Shown here one piece after another: positions 46,824 to 55,532 of a stretch of DNA of 64,000 bases. Position 1 is the first letter of the stretch. Each line of letters starts with the position of its first letter. Both the position numbers and the translations under genes were made by a program. The notes beneath the pieces are model-generated. The model saw only the letters and a program-made list of their open reading frames with translations. It searched no databases and was not told the origin of the DNA. The DNA lies in NCBI RefSeq assembly GCF_014083985.1, contig NZ_CP046907.1, positions 4,006,501-4,070,500 on the forward strand, read 5' to 3'. Origin of the DNA: Streptomyces sp. SCUT-3 (GTDB taxonomy: Bacteria; Actinomycetota; Actinomycetes; Streptomycetales; Streptomycetaceae).

Positions 46824-47213
46824 TCAGAAGAAGACGCCGCAGCGCAGGAGCACGTTCGCGTAGGGGCTGGCCTCGCCGGTGCGCACCACCAGGCGGGCGT
46901 CGCGCGACAGCCGCTTCAGCTCCTCGTGGGGCACGAGCTCCAGGCCGGGGAAGCGCTCCCGCAGCAGCGCTGCCGCCGCCCCGTTGCCGTCGAGCACCTC
47001 CTGCGCGGCCGCGGCCCCCTCCACCACCAGTTCCTCCAGCAGCCCGTCGAGCACCTCGGCGAAGGACGGCACCCCGGCCCGGAAGGCCAGGTCGACCACG
47101 CGCGGCCCCGGGGGGACCGGCATCCCGGCGTCGCAGACCAGCACCAGGTCGGTGTGGCCCAGCTCGGCCAGGGCCCCGGCGAGGTGCCGGTTGAGGATTC
47201 CGGACTTCTTCAC
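46824..47213 (-). CDS. rbsD: D-ribose pyranase
   Basis: The 129-aa protein interconverts beta-pyran and beta-furan forms of ribose. It starts MKKSGILNRHLAGALAELGHTDLVLVCDAGMPVP, with the catalytic His and Asp of the RbsD family, and ends GEASPYANVLLRCGVFF. The GTG start overlaps the rbsK stop as GTGA. It is the last gene of the rbs operon and would hand furanose ribose to ribokinase. Confidence 0.92.
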   Translation of the reverse strand: MKKSGILNRHLAGALAELGHTDLVLVCDAGMPVPPGPRVVDLAFRAGVPSFAEVLDGLLEELVVEGAAAAQEVLDGNGAAAALLRERFPGLELVPHEELKRLSRDARLVVRTGEASPYANVLLRCGVFF

Positions 47214-48154
47214 AGGCGGTCGACCTCCTCGGCGGTGGGGAAGGACGCCTGGGCGCCGGTGCGGGTGACCGCGGCGGCGCCGACCCGCACGGCGAACCGC
47301 ACGGCGGCCTCCAGGCCGTCGCCGACGCCGAGCCGCCAGGCCAGGGCGCCGGTGAAGGCGTCGCCCGCGCCGGTGGTGTCCACCGCGCGGACCGCCGGGC
47401 TGGGCACCAGCGCCGTGCCCCCGGGGCCGCAGACCAGGGCGCCGGCCGCCCCCAGGGTGACGACCACCGAGCGCGGGCCGCGCCCGAGGAGGGCCCGCGC
47501 CCACTCCTCGTACGCCCCCGGCACCGCCCCCGCCCCCGGGGCCGGCCCCGCCCCCGGCCCGGCGTCCGGCGGGTCGCCCAGCAGGAAGCGCGCCTCGTGC
47601 TCGTTGACCACCAGGGGGTCGCAGGCGGCCAGGACGTGCGCCGGCAGGTCGGCGGGCGGGGAGGGGTTGAGCACCACCCGGGTTCCCGGGCCGACGGTCC
47701 GGACCACCTCGGCTACGGTCTCCGGCGGTATCTCCAGCTGCAGGGAGACCACCGCCGCCGAGGCCAGCACCTCCCGGGCGGCGCGCACGTCGGCGGGGGT
47801 GAGCCGGGCGTTGGCCCCGGGGGAGACCACGATGCTGTTGTCGCCCGACGGGTCCACGGTGATCAGCGCCACGCCCGTCGGCGCGCCGCCGGTCAGCACC
47901 GGCCCGGTGTCCACGCCCGCGTCCCGCAGGGAGTCCAGCAGCAGGCGGCCGTGGGCGTCGTCCCCCACGCGGGCCAGGAGGGCGGCGCGGGCGCCCAGCC
48001 GGGCGGCCGCGACCGCCTGGTTGGCCCCCTTGCCCCCGGGGTGGACGGCCAGGTCGGAGCCGAGCACCGTCTCGCCGGCCGCGGGGCGGCGTTCGACGGC
48101 GGTCACCAGGTCGGCGTTGGCCGAGCCCACGACCAGCAGGTCGCAGCCGTGCAT
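47210..48154 (-). CDS. rbsK: Ribokinase
   Basis: The 314-aa PfkB-family kinase phosphorylates ribose to ribose-5-phosphate. Key motifs are VVGSANADLVTAVERRPAAGETVLG, HPGGKGANQAVAAARLG (substrate glycines), VVLNPSPP, VVNEHEA (NxxE motif) and AVDTTGAGDAFTGALA with the catalytic Asp in DTTGAGD. An Ala/Gly/Pro insert lies near residue 200. It is 49 bp after rbsB and overlaps rbsD. Confidence 0.93.
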   Translation of the reverse strand: MHGCDLLVVGSANADLVTAVERRPAAGETVLGSDLAVHPGGKGANQAVAAARLGARAALLARVGDDAHGRLLLDSLRDAGVDTGPVLTGGAPTGVALITVDPSGDNSIVVSPGANARLTPADVRAAREVLASAAVVSLQLEIPPETVAEVVRTVGPGTRVVLNPSPPADLPAHVLAACDPLVVNEHEARFLLGDPPDAGPGAGPAPGAGAVPGAYEEWARALLGRGPRSVVVTLGAAGALVCGPGGTALVPSPAVRAVDTTGAGDAFTGALAWRLGVGDGLEAAVRFAVRVGAAAVTRTGAQASFPTAEEVDRL

Positions 48155-48203
48155 CCGCAGTTTCCTTTCGTGCCGGGACGGGAGGGCGTTCCGCGAGGGG
48201 CGG

Positions 48204-49151
48204 TCAGGAGAAGTCCGCGACGTTCTTCCCGGTGACGACCTTGACCGGCACCTTGACCGTGCTCTCGAGCTTCTTGCCCTCGGCGGCCTTGACGGCGTTC
48301 TCCAGGGCGAGGCGGCCGAGCTCCTCGGGCTGCTGGGCGACGGTGGCGAACAGGGTGCCGGCCTCGACGGCCTTCAGGCCGTCGGGGGTGCCGTCGAAGC
48401 CGACGACGGTGACGGACTTGCCGGCCTTGGGGCCGAGGGCCTTCGCGGCGCCCAGCGCCATCTCGTCGTTCTCGGCGAAGACGCCGTCGACGCCGGGGTT
48501 GGACTGGAGCAGGTTGGTCATCACGTCCAGGCCCTTGGTGCGGTCGAAGTCGGCCGGCTGCTTGGCGACGACCTTGATGCCCGGGTACTTCTTCAGCCCC
48601 TGGGCGAAGCCCTTGCCGCGCTCCCGGCTGGCCGAGGTGCCCGCGGTGCCCTGCAGGACGACGATCTCGCCCTTGCCGCCGAGCTCCTCGGCCAGGGCCT
48701 CGGCGGCCTGCTCGCCGCCGGCGACGTTGTCGGAGGCCACCGTGGTGGCCAGCTTCGCGCCGGTGACGCCGCGGTCGGCGGCGACGACCGGGATGCCGGC
48801 CCGGTCCGCGGCCTTCACCGACGGGGCGGCGGCGTCGGAGTCCACCGGGTTGACGATGATCGAGTCGACGTTCTGCCCGGTGAAGTTCTGCAGCTGGTTG
48901 GCCTGCTGCGAGGCGTCGTTCTGCGCGTCGGTGACGGTCAGCTCCACGCCGGAGGACTCCGCCTCGGCCTGGGCGCCCTTCTTGAGCTGGACGAAGAACG
49001 GGTTGTTGAGGGTGGAGACCGACAGGCCCACCTTCAGGTCGGAGGAGCCGGAACCGGAGCCGGATCCCGAGCCGGAGCCGCAGGCGGTGGCGCCGAGGGC
49101 GAGGACGGCGGCGGTGGCGGTGGCGGCGAGTGCGGTCTTCCTGGTGCGCAT
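48204..49151 (-). CDS. rbsB: Ribose ABC transporter substrate-binding lipoprotein
   Basis: The 315-aa protein has a lipoprotein signal (ALAATATAAVLALGATACG, Cys about 24) followed by a (Gly-Ser)n linker, then the type-1 periplasmic-binding fold: KVGLSVSTLNNPFFVQLKKGAQAEA, NVDSIIVNPVDSDAA, AENDEMALGAAKAL, TVVGFDGTPDG. It captures ribose outside the membrane for RbsA/RbsC. It lies 110 bp after rbsC, and that gap is G/C-rich without an obvious promoter. Confidence 0.93.
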   Translation of the reverse strand: MRTRKTALAATATAAVLALGATACGSGSGSGSGSGSSDLKVGLSVSTLNNPFFVQLKKGAQAEAESSGVELTVTDAQNDASQQANQLQNFTGQNVDSIIVNPVDSDAAAPSVKAADRAGIPVVAADRGVTGAKLATTVASDNVAGGEQAAEALAEELGGKGEIVVLQGTAGTSASRERGKGFAQGLKKYPGIKVVAKQPADFDRTKGLDVMTNLLQSNPGVDGVFAENDEMALGAAKALGPKAGKSVTVVGFDGTPDGLKAVEAGTLFATVAQQPEELGRLALENAVKAAEGKKLESTVKVPVKVVTGKNVADFS

Positions 49152-49261
49152 GGCGGTGTCCTTCGTACGGGGCGGTGGCGGTGGCCGAGGTGTGACAGCG
49201 GGGTGGCGGAGGGGCGGGGACGGGACGGGGCGGGGACGGGCGGGGGCCGGGGCCGCGGGGG

Positions 49262-50272
49262 TCAGGCGGTGCGGCGGCGCAGGGTGTCCTGGAGGACGGC
49301 CAGCGCGATCACCACGCCGATGACCACCTGCTGCCAGAAGGCGGAGACCGACAGCAGGTTCAGGCCGTTGCGGAGCACGGCGAGGATCAGCGCGCCGATC
49401 AGGGTCCCGGAGGCCTTGCCGACGCCGCCGGACAGGCTGGCGCCGCCGATGACCACGGCCGCGATGGCGTCCAGCTCGTAGCCGGCGGCGGCCTGCGGCT
49501 GGGCGGAGACCAGGCGGGAGGCCAGCACGATGCCGGCGACCGCGGCGAAGCCCCCGGAGAGGGCGTAGACGACGAGCTTCTGCCGCTTGACGCGGATCCC
49601 GGACAGCCGGGCCGCCTCCTCGTTGCCGCCGATGGCGTACATGGCGCGGCCGGAGAAGGTGCGGTTGAGGATCACGGCGGTCACGACCGCCATGGCGGCC
49701 ATGACCAGCACCGGGACGGGCAGCCACCCGCCGACGGTGTCGCCCAGGACGGAGACGGACTCGGGGAAGGCGATGGGGCTGCCCTGGGAGATGACCAGGG
49801 CCAGGCCGCGACCGACCGAGAGCATGGCCAGGGTGGCCACGAACGAGGGCAGCCTGCCGTAGGAGACCAGGGCCCCGCTGACCAGGCCGCAGGCGATGCC
49901 GGTGCCGACGGCCAGGACCACGGACAGCCACACCGGCAGGCCCGCGTCGGTGGCGGTCCAGGCCAGGACGGTCGCCGACAGCGCCGCGACCGAGCCGACC
50001 GACAGGTCGATCCCGGCGGAGACGATGACGAAGGTGACGCCGAAGGCCAGGATCGCGGTCACCGCGGCCTGGACGCCGACGTTGAGCAGGTTCTGGGTGG
50101 TCAGGAAGTCGCCGGAGAGCAGCGACAGCGCCACCACCAGGATCACCAGGGCGCCCAGGGCGCCGTTGTCGCGCAGCAGCCGCAGGGCTCCGGGCGCGCG
50201 GCCGGCCCCCTTGTCCCCGGACGGGCCCGGGACCTTGGCCGGACCCGCGCTGTCGAGTGTGTCAGTGGCCAC
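49262..50272 (-). CDS. rbsC: Ribose ABC transporter permease
   Basis: The 336-aa permease is of the BPD_transp_2 (AraH/RbsC) type. Several hydrophobic helices follow a polar leader, with the family motif GIDLSVGSVAALSATVLAW and GGNEEAARLSGIRVKRQKLVVYALSG. The GTG start overlaps the end of rbsA by 11 bp. It forms the ribose channel with RbsA. Confidence 0.92.
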   Translation of the reverse strand: MATDTLDSAGPAKVPGPSGDKGAGRAPGALRLLRDNGALGALVILVVALSLLSGDFLTTQNLLNVGVQAAVTAILAFGVTFVIVSAGIDLSVGSVAALSATVLAWTATDAGLPVWLSVVLAVGTGIACGLVSGALVSYGRLPSFVATLAMLSVGRGLALVISQGSPIAFPESVSVLGDTVGGWLPVPVLVMAAMAVVTAVILNRTFSGRAMYAIGGNEEAARLSGIRVKRQKLVVYALSGGFAAVAGIVLASRLVSAQPQAAAGYELDAIAAVVIGGASLSGGVGKASGTLIGALILAVLRNGLNLLSVSAFWQQVVIGVVIALAVLQDTLRRRTA

Positions 50273-51803
50273 GGGAGCCCTCCGTCTCTTTCACTGCCAG
50301 GGCCATGACGGCGTCCTGGGTCGCTTCCCGGTGGGGGAGTTCGCCGGCGATCCGGCCCTGGGACATCACCAGGACCCGGTCGCTCATGCCCAGCACCTCG
50401 GGGAGGTCGCTGGAGATCATCAGGACCGCGTGCCCCGACGCGGTCAGCCGGTTGACCAGCTGGTAGATCTCGACCTTGGCGCCGACATCGATGCCGCGGG
50501 TCGGCTCGTCGAGGATCAGCACCCTGGCGTCGGCCAGCAGCCACTTGCCGATGACGACCTTCTGCTGGTTGCCGCCGGACAGGGTGCGCACGTGCTGGTC
50601 CGGGCCGGCCATGCGCACACGCAGCTGCTCGGCCATCAGACCCGCGGCCCGGCGCTGCCCGGCCCGGTCGACCAGGCCTGCGCGGGTGGCGCGGCGCAGG
50701 GTGACCAGGCCGAGGTTCTCGTGCACGGGCGCGTCCAGGACCAGCCCCTGGCCCTTGCGGTCCTCCGGGACCAGGCCGAGGCCCGCGTCCAGGGCGGCGC
50801 CCACGTCGTGCCGGGGCAGGCGGCGGCCGAGGACCTCGACGGTCCCCGAGTCGTAGGGGTCGGCGCCGAAGACGGCGCGGGCGACCTCGGTGCGCCCGGC
50901 GCCGACCAGCCCGGCCAGGCCGACGACCTCGCCGGCGCGCACCTCGAAGCTGACGTCGTCGAAGTGGCCGCGGCGGGTCAGCCCGGTCACCCGCAGCAGC
51001 GGCTCGCCGGCCCCGGCGCGCTCGCGCGGGAACTGCTGCTCGATGCTGCGGCCGACCATCAGCCGCACCAGCTCGTCCTGGTCGGTGCCGGCCGGGACCT
51101 CCGCGACGCTGCGGCCGTCGCGCAGGACGGTGACGCGGTCGCCGAGGGCGGCGATCTCCTCCAGGTGGTGGGTGATGAAGACGACGCCGACGCCGTCCTC
51201 GCGCAGCCGCCGCACGATCCGGAAGAGCTTGTCGACCTCGCCGGTGGTGAGCACCGCGGTCGGCTCGTCCATGATCAGCACGCGGGCGTCCAGGCTGAGC
51301 GCCTTGGCGATCTCCACCATCTGCAGCCGTGCGATGCCCAGTTCGGCCACCGGGGTGCGCGGGTCGACGTCCACGCCGACCCGCTGCAGCAGCGCGGCGG
51401 CGTCGGCGTTCATCCGCCGCCGGTCCACCAGGCCGAACCTGCGGGGCTGGCGGCCCAGGAAGATGTTCTCGGCGACGCTGAGGCCGGGGACGAGGTTGAA
51501 CTCCTGGTAGATGGTGGCGATGCCCAGGCGCTCGGCGTCCTGCGCGCTGCCGATGCGCACCGGCTCGCCGTCGACGAGGATGCGGCCGGCGTCGGGGCGG
51601 TGGGCGCCGGAGAGCATCTTGATCAGGGTGCTCTTGCCGGCGCCGTTCTCGCCGAGGAGGACGTGCACCTCCCCGCGGCGCAGGTCGAAGTCGACCCGGT
51701 CCAGGGCGACCGTGCCGGGGAAGACCTTGCGCACGCCCTCCATGCGCAGCAGTTCGCCGCCGGCCGGCGCCCGGCGGCCGTCCGGGGTCACGGGGGTCTT
51801 CAA
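50262..51803 (-). CDS. rbsA: Ribose ABC transporter ATP-binding protein (two ABC domains)
   Basis: The 513-aa protein has two ABC domains. The first has Walker A GENGAGKSTLIK and Walker B LIMDEPTAVL. The second has the reduced Walker A GLVGAGRTEVARAVFG, then LSGGNQQKVVIGKWLLADARVLILDEPTRGIDVG, as is normal for sugar-class RbsA/MglA. The TTG start at 51803 is supported by AAGGGAG six bases before it and by its TTGA overlap with the rbsR stop; a GTG at 51791 would be too far from the ribosome site. Confidence 0.92.
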   Translation of the reverse strand: MKTPVTPDGRRAPAGGELLRMEGVRKVFPGTVALDRVDFDLRRGEVHVLLGENGAGKSTLIKMLSGAHRPDAGRILVDGEPVRIGSAQDAERLGIATIYQEFNLVPGLSVAENIFLGRQPRRFGLVDRRRMNADAAALLQRVGVDVDPRTPVAELGIARLQMVEIAKALSLDARVLIMDEPTAVLTTGEVDKLFRIVRRLREDGVGVVFITHHLEEIAALGDRVTVLRDGRSVAEVPAGTDQDELVRLMVGRSIEQQFPRERAGAGEPLLRVTGLTRRGHFDDVSFEVRAGEVVGLAGLVGAGRTEVARAVFGADPYDSGTVEVLGRRLPRHDVGAALDAGLGLVPEDRKGQGLVLDAPVHENLGLVTLRRATRAGLVDRAGQRRAAGLMAEQLRVRMAGPDQHVRTLSGGNQQKVVIGKWLLADARVLILDEPTRGIDVGAKVEIYQLVNRLTASGHAVLMISSDLPEVLGMSDRVLVMSQGRIAGELPHREATQDAVMALAVKETEGSRGH

Positions 51804-52807
51804 CGCTTGCTCCCTTCGGGCTCGCCGCAGGACCGGCGCACCACCAGACGGGCGGACAGGGTGACCGAGGCGGCCTCCCGGCCCTCGACGCGGTCGATCA
51901 GGGCCCGCACGGCGGCGTGGCCGAGTTCCGCGGTGGGCTGGGCGACGGCGGTGATCGGCGGGTCGGTGTGCACGAACCACGCGATGTCGTCGAACGCGGC
52001 GAGCGCCACGTCCTGCGGGACCCGCAGCCCGCGGGAGCGGATCTCGTCCATGGCGCCGAGCGCCATCAGGTTGTCGGCGGCGAAGACGGCCTGCGGGGGT
52101 TCGGGCAGGTCCAGGAAGCGGGCGGTGGCCCGGCGTCCGCTGGCGGCCCGGAAGTCGCCCTGGCCGATGTACTCCTCGGGCAGCGGCAGGCCGAACTCGC
52201 GCATCGCCTCCCGGAAGGCGTCGACGCGCTCGTTGCCGGTGGTGGTCGCGGCAGGCCCGGCGATGATGGCGAGCCTGCGGTGGCCGAGGGAGTGCAGGTG
52301 GGCGACGAGGTCGCGGACCGCGGCGCGGCCGTCGGCCCGGACCACGGGCACGTCCAGGCCGGGGATCCAGCGGTCCACGAAGACCATGGGGGTGCCGGAG
52401 GCCGCGGCGTCGGTCATCAGGGCCGAGCCGCCGTCGGTGGGGCTGACCAGCAGGCCGTCGATGCGGCGCTCCAGCAGGGTGCTCATGTGGTGGTCCTGCA
52501 GCTGCGGGTCCTCGTCGGCGTTGCCGATGACGACGCTGTAGCCGAGGGCGCGGGCGGCGTCCTCCACGGCGCGGGCCAGTTCGGTGAAGAAGGGGTTGAG
52601 GACGTCGCTGATGACCAGACCGAGGGTGCGGGTCTGGTGGGTGCGCAGGGAGCGGGCCACGGCGTTGGGCCGGTAGCCGAGGGCGGCCGCCGCGGCGGCC
52701 ACCCGCTCCCGGGTGGCAGGGGACACCGAGGGGTGGCCGTTGAGGGCGCGGGAGACGGTCGCGACGGACACCCCGGAGCGGGCGGCGACGTCCTTGATGC
52801 TCGCCAT
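51800..52807 (-). CDS. rbsR: LacI-family repressor of the ribose operon
   Basis: The 335-aa protein has the LacI HTH (MASIKDVAARSGVSVATVSRALNGHPSVSP, 1-30) and hinge (YRPNAVARSLRT), then a sugar-binding domain (GLVISDVLNPFFTELARAVEDAA, VFVDRWIPG, AAFDDIAWFVHTDPPITAVAQP). It heads the operon rbsR-A-C-B-K-D and is translationally coupled to rbsA through TTGA, so repressor level is tied to the transporter. Two direct-repeat operators lie 83-118 bp upstream. Confidence 0.92.
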   Translation of the reverse strand: MASIKDVAARSGVSVATVSRALNGHPSVSPATRERVAAAAAALGYRPNAVARSLRTHQTRTLGLVISDVLNPFFTELARAVEDAARALGYSVVIGNADEDPQLQDHHMSTLLERRIDGLLVSPTDGGSALMTDAAASGTPMVFVDRWIPGLDVPVVRADGRAAVRDLVAHLHSLGHRRLAIIAGPAATTTGNERVDAFREAMREFGLPLPEEYIGQGDFRAASGRRATARFLDLPEPPQAVFAADNLMALGAMDEIRSRGLRVPQDVALAAFDDIAWFVHTDPPITAVAQPTAELGHAAVRALIDRVEGREAASVTLSARLVVRRSCGEPEGSKR

Positions 52808-52889
52808 CGTCGGAACCCTTCGGCAGTCGGGCGGTCGGTCGGGCCGACCCGGGACGGGCCGCCCCGGCGGAAACCGCCGGGAAACCCCG

Positions 52890-52903
52890 TGGAAACGATT
52901 ACA
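52890..52903. promoter_or_regulatory. LacI-type operator 1 of rbs operon (TGGAAACGATTACA)
   Basis: This quasi-palindrome (TGnAAnCGnTTnCA) has the CG centre typical of LacI-family sites. An identical copy starts 22 bp further upstream. Confidence 0.8.
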
Positions 52904-52911
52904 CCGCCGAT

Positions 52912-52925
52912 TGGAAACGATTACA
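52912..52925. promoter_or_regulatory. LacI-type operator 2 of rbs operon (TGGAAACGATTACA)
   Basis: This is an exact second copy on the same strand, with centres 22 bp (about two helical turns) apart, so two RbsR dimers could bind the same face of DNA cooperatively. Confidence 0.8.
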
Positions 52926-53129
52926 CGGAGCCGGTCAACCCCCGGACGCGGGGTGGGGCCGGGTTCGAGACCCGATCGTGACCCGGCGCGCGGCGGACCG
53001 TGGCCGGGCGTGACGGACCGCAATCGGGGCCGGGGCTGCGCCCGTGGCCGGGGTTGTCCACAGGGGTGCGCGCGGTGTCGGCCCCGGCCGGTAACGTCGG
53101 ACGGGGACAGCGCAGAGGGAGGGCACGCC

Positions 53130-55370
53130 GTGGGCAGCGCCGAGGCTCCGGCCGGTGGGGTCCGGCTCGCCGTGCTCGAGGGGGTCCTCGAGCGCATCAC
53201 CTATGCCAACGAGGAGACGGGCTACACCGTCGCCCGGGTGGACACCGGCCGCGGCGCCGGCGACCTCCTCACCGTCGTGGGCTCACTGCTCGGCGCCCAG
53301 CCCGGGGAGAGCCTGCGCATGCACGGCCGCTGGGCCTCCCACCCCCAGTACGGCAAGCAGTTCGCGGTGGAGAACTACACCACCGTCCTGCCCGCCACGA
53401 TCCAGGGCATCCGCCGCTACCTGGGCTCCGGCCTGATCAAGGGCATCGGCCCCCGGATCGCCGAGCGGATCGTGGAGCACTTCGGCACCGGCACCCTGGA
53501 GGTGATCGAGACCGAGCCGAAGCGGCTGGTCGAGGTCCCCGGCCTGGGGCCCAAGCGCACGGCGATGATCGCCGCGGCCTGGGAGGAGCAGAAGGCCATC
53601 AAGGAGGTCATGGTCTTCCTCCAGGGGGTCGGGGTCTCCACCTCCATCGCGGTGCGCATCTACAAGAAGTACGCGGACGCCTCGATCTCCGTGGTGAAGA
53701 ACGAGCCCTACCGGCTGGCCGCGGACGTGTGGGGCATCGGCTTCCTGACCGCGGACCGGATCGCGCAGGCCGTCGGCATCCCGCACGACAGCCCGCAGCG
53801 GGTCAAGGCAGGCCTGCAGTACGCCCTGTCCCAGTCCGCCGACCAGGGGCACTGCTACCTGCCGCAGGAGGTGCTGATCGCCGACTCGGTCAAGCTGCTC
53901 CAGGTGGACACCGGACTGGTCATCGACTGCCTGTCGGAGCTGGTCGAGGAGGAGGGCGTGGTGCGCGAGAGCGTGCCCGCCCCGGACGGCGGGGACCCGG
54001 TCACCGCCGTCTACCTGGTGCCCTTCCACCGCGCCGAGCTCTCCCTGGCCGGGCAGGTGCGCAGGCTGCTGACCGCCGCGGAGGACCGCATGCCGGCCTT
54101 CGCCGGCGTCGACTGGGACAGGGCCCTGGCCTGGCTGAAGGAGCGGACGGGGGCCGAGCTGGCCCCCGAGCAGGAGCAGGCGGTGAAGCTGGCCCTGACC
54201 GAGAAGGTCGCGGTGCTCACCGGCGGCCCCGGCTGCGGCAAGTCGTTCACGGTCCGCTCGGTGGTGGAGCTGGCCCGGGCCAAGAAGGCCAAGGTGGTGC
54301 TGGCCGCGCCGACCGGGCGCGCCGCCAAGCGGCTGGCCGAGCTGACCGGCGCCGAGGCCTCGACGGTCCACCGGCTGCTGGAGCTCAAGCCCGGCGGGGA
54401 CGCCGCCTACGACCGGGACCGGCCCCTCGACGCCGACCTGGTGGTGGTCGACGAGGCGTCGATGCTCGACCTGCTGCTGGCCAACAAGCTGGTCAAGGCG
54501 GTCCCGCCCGGCGCCCACCTGCTGTTCGTGGGGGACGTCGACCAGCTGCCGTCGGTCGGCGCCGGCGAGGTGCTGCGCGACCTCCTCGACGACGGCGGCC
54601 CAGTCCCGGCGGTGCGGCTGACCAGGATCTTCCGCCAGGCCCAGCAGTCCGGGGTGGTGACCAACGCCCACCGCATCAACTCCGGGGTCCCCCCGCTGAC
54701 GCAGGGGCTGCCCGACTTCTTCCTCTTCGCCGAGGAGGACACCGAGGAGGCCGGCCGGCTGACGGTGGACGTGGCCGCCCGCCGCGTCCCGGCGAGGTTC
54801 GGCCTCGACCCGCGGCGCGACGTGCAGGTGCTGGCCCCGATGCACCGCGGCCCGGCGGGGGCCGGCACGCTCAACGGCCTCCTCCAGCAGGCCATCACCC
54901 CGGCCCGCCCCGACCTTCCCGAGCGCCGCTTCGGCGGCCGGGTCTTCCGGGTGGGGGACAAGGTCACCCAGATCCGCAACAACTACGAGAAGGGCGCCAA
55001 CGGGGTCTTCAACGGCACCGTCGGCGTGGTCACCGCCCTGGACACCGACGAGCAGCGGCTGACCGTGCTCACCGACGAGGACGAGGAGGTCGGCTACGAC
55101 TTCGACGAACTGGACGAACTGTCCCATGCCTACGCGGTCACGATCCACCGGTCCCAGGGCAGCGAGTACCCGGCGGTGGTGATCCCCGTCACCACCGGGG
55201 CCTGGATGATGCTCCAGCGCAACCTGCTCTACACCGCGGTCACCCGGGCGAAACGGCTGGTCGTGTTGGTGGGATCGCGCAGGGCGATCGGCCAGGCGGT
55301 GCGGACGGTCTCCGCCGGACGGCGCTTCACGGCCCTCGATCACCGGCTGGGAGGCGGCCAGTACTTGTGA
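53130..55370 (+). CDS. recD2: RecD2-type 5'-3' DNA helicase
   Basis: The 746-aa SF1 helicase has an N-terminal OB/helix-hairpin region (GIGPRIAERIVEHFG, VPGLGPKRTAMI), Walker A at 365-372 (GGPGCGKS), APTGRAAKRLAELTG, VVVDEASMLD (Walker B), GDVDQLPSVGAGEVL, LTRIFRQAQQSGVVTNAHRIN and the C-terminal HAYAVTIHRSQGSEYPAVV and YTAVTRAKRL motifs. It acts outside RecBCD in most Gram-positives, in replication or repair. The GTG start at 53130 follows GAGGGAGGG. It is divergent from rbsR. Confidence 0.92.
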   Translation: MGSAEAPAGGVRLAVLEGVLERITYANEETGYTVARVDTGRGAGDLLTVVGSLLGAQPGESLRMHGRWASHPQYGKQFAVENYTTVLPATIQGIRRYLGSGLIKGIGPRIAERIVEHFGTGTLEVIETEPKRLVEVPGLGPKRTAMIAAAWEEQKAIKEVMVFLQGVGVSTSIAVRIYKKYADASISVVKNEPYRLAADVWGIGFLTADRIAQAVGIPHDSPQRVKAGLQYALSQSADQGHCYLPQEVLIADSVKLLQVDTGLVIDCLSELVEEEGVVRESVPAPDGGDPVTAVYLVPFHRAELSLAGQVRRLLTAAEDRMPAFAGVDWDRALAWLKERTGAELAPEQEQAVKLALTEKVAVLTGGPGCGKSFTVRSVVELARAKKAKVVLAAPTGRAAKRLAELTGAEASTVHRLLELKPGGDAAYDRDRPLDADLVVVDEASMLDLLLANKLVKAVPPGAHLLFVGDVDQLPSVGAGEVLRDLLDDGGPVPAVRLTRIFRQAQQSGVVTNAHRINSGVPPLTQGLPDFFLFAEEDTEEAGRLTVDVAARRVPARFGLDPRRDVQVLAPMHRGPAGAGTLNGLLQQAITPARPDLPERRFGGRVFRVGDKVTQIRNNYEKGANGVFNGTVGVVTALDTDEQRLTVLTDEDEEVGYDFDELDELSHAYAVTIHRSQGSEYPAVVIPVTTGAWMMLQRNLLYTAVTRAKRLVVLVGSRRAIGQAVRTVSAGRRFTALDHRLGGGQYL

Positions 55371-55532
55371 GCCCTCCACAACCGGGCCCGGAAAGGAGAG
55401 GATAGGGGCACTGCGTGCCACCTTTCGGCCGTCCGGTCGACCCCGGGTGCACGGGCCTCCGGCAAATGGGGGAAGGTAGTGGCAGTCAGGGCACCTCGAA
55501 AAATAGAGGCAAAATCGTCGGTGAGGGATCAC
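55371..55532. promoter_or_regulatory. Likely gltA promoter/leader region
   Basis: This is a 160-bp gap between recD2 and citrate synthase, with an unusually A-rich patch (GAAAAATAGAGGCAAAAT near 55497-55514) just before the start. A CCTC/GAGG inverted pair flanks the A-run. No specific operator was recognised. Confidence 0.35.
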
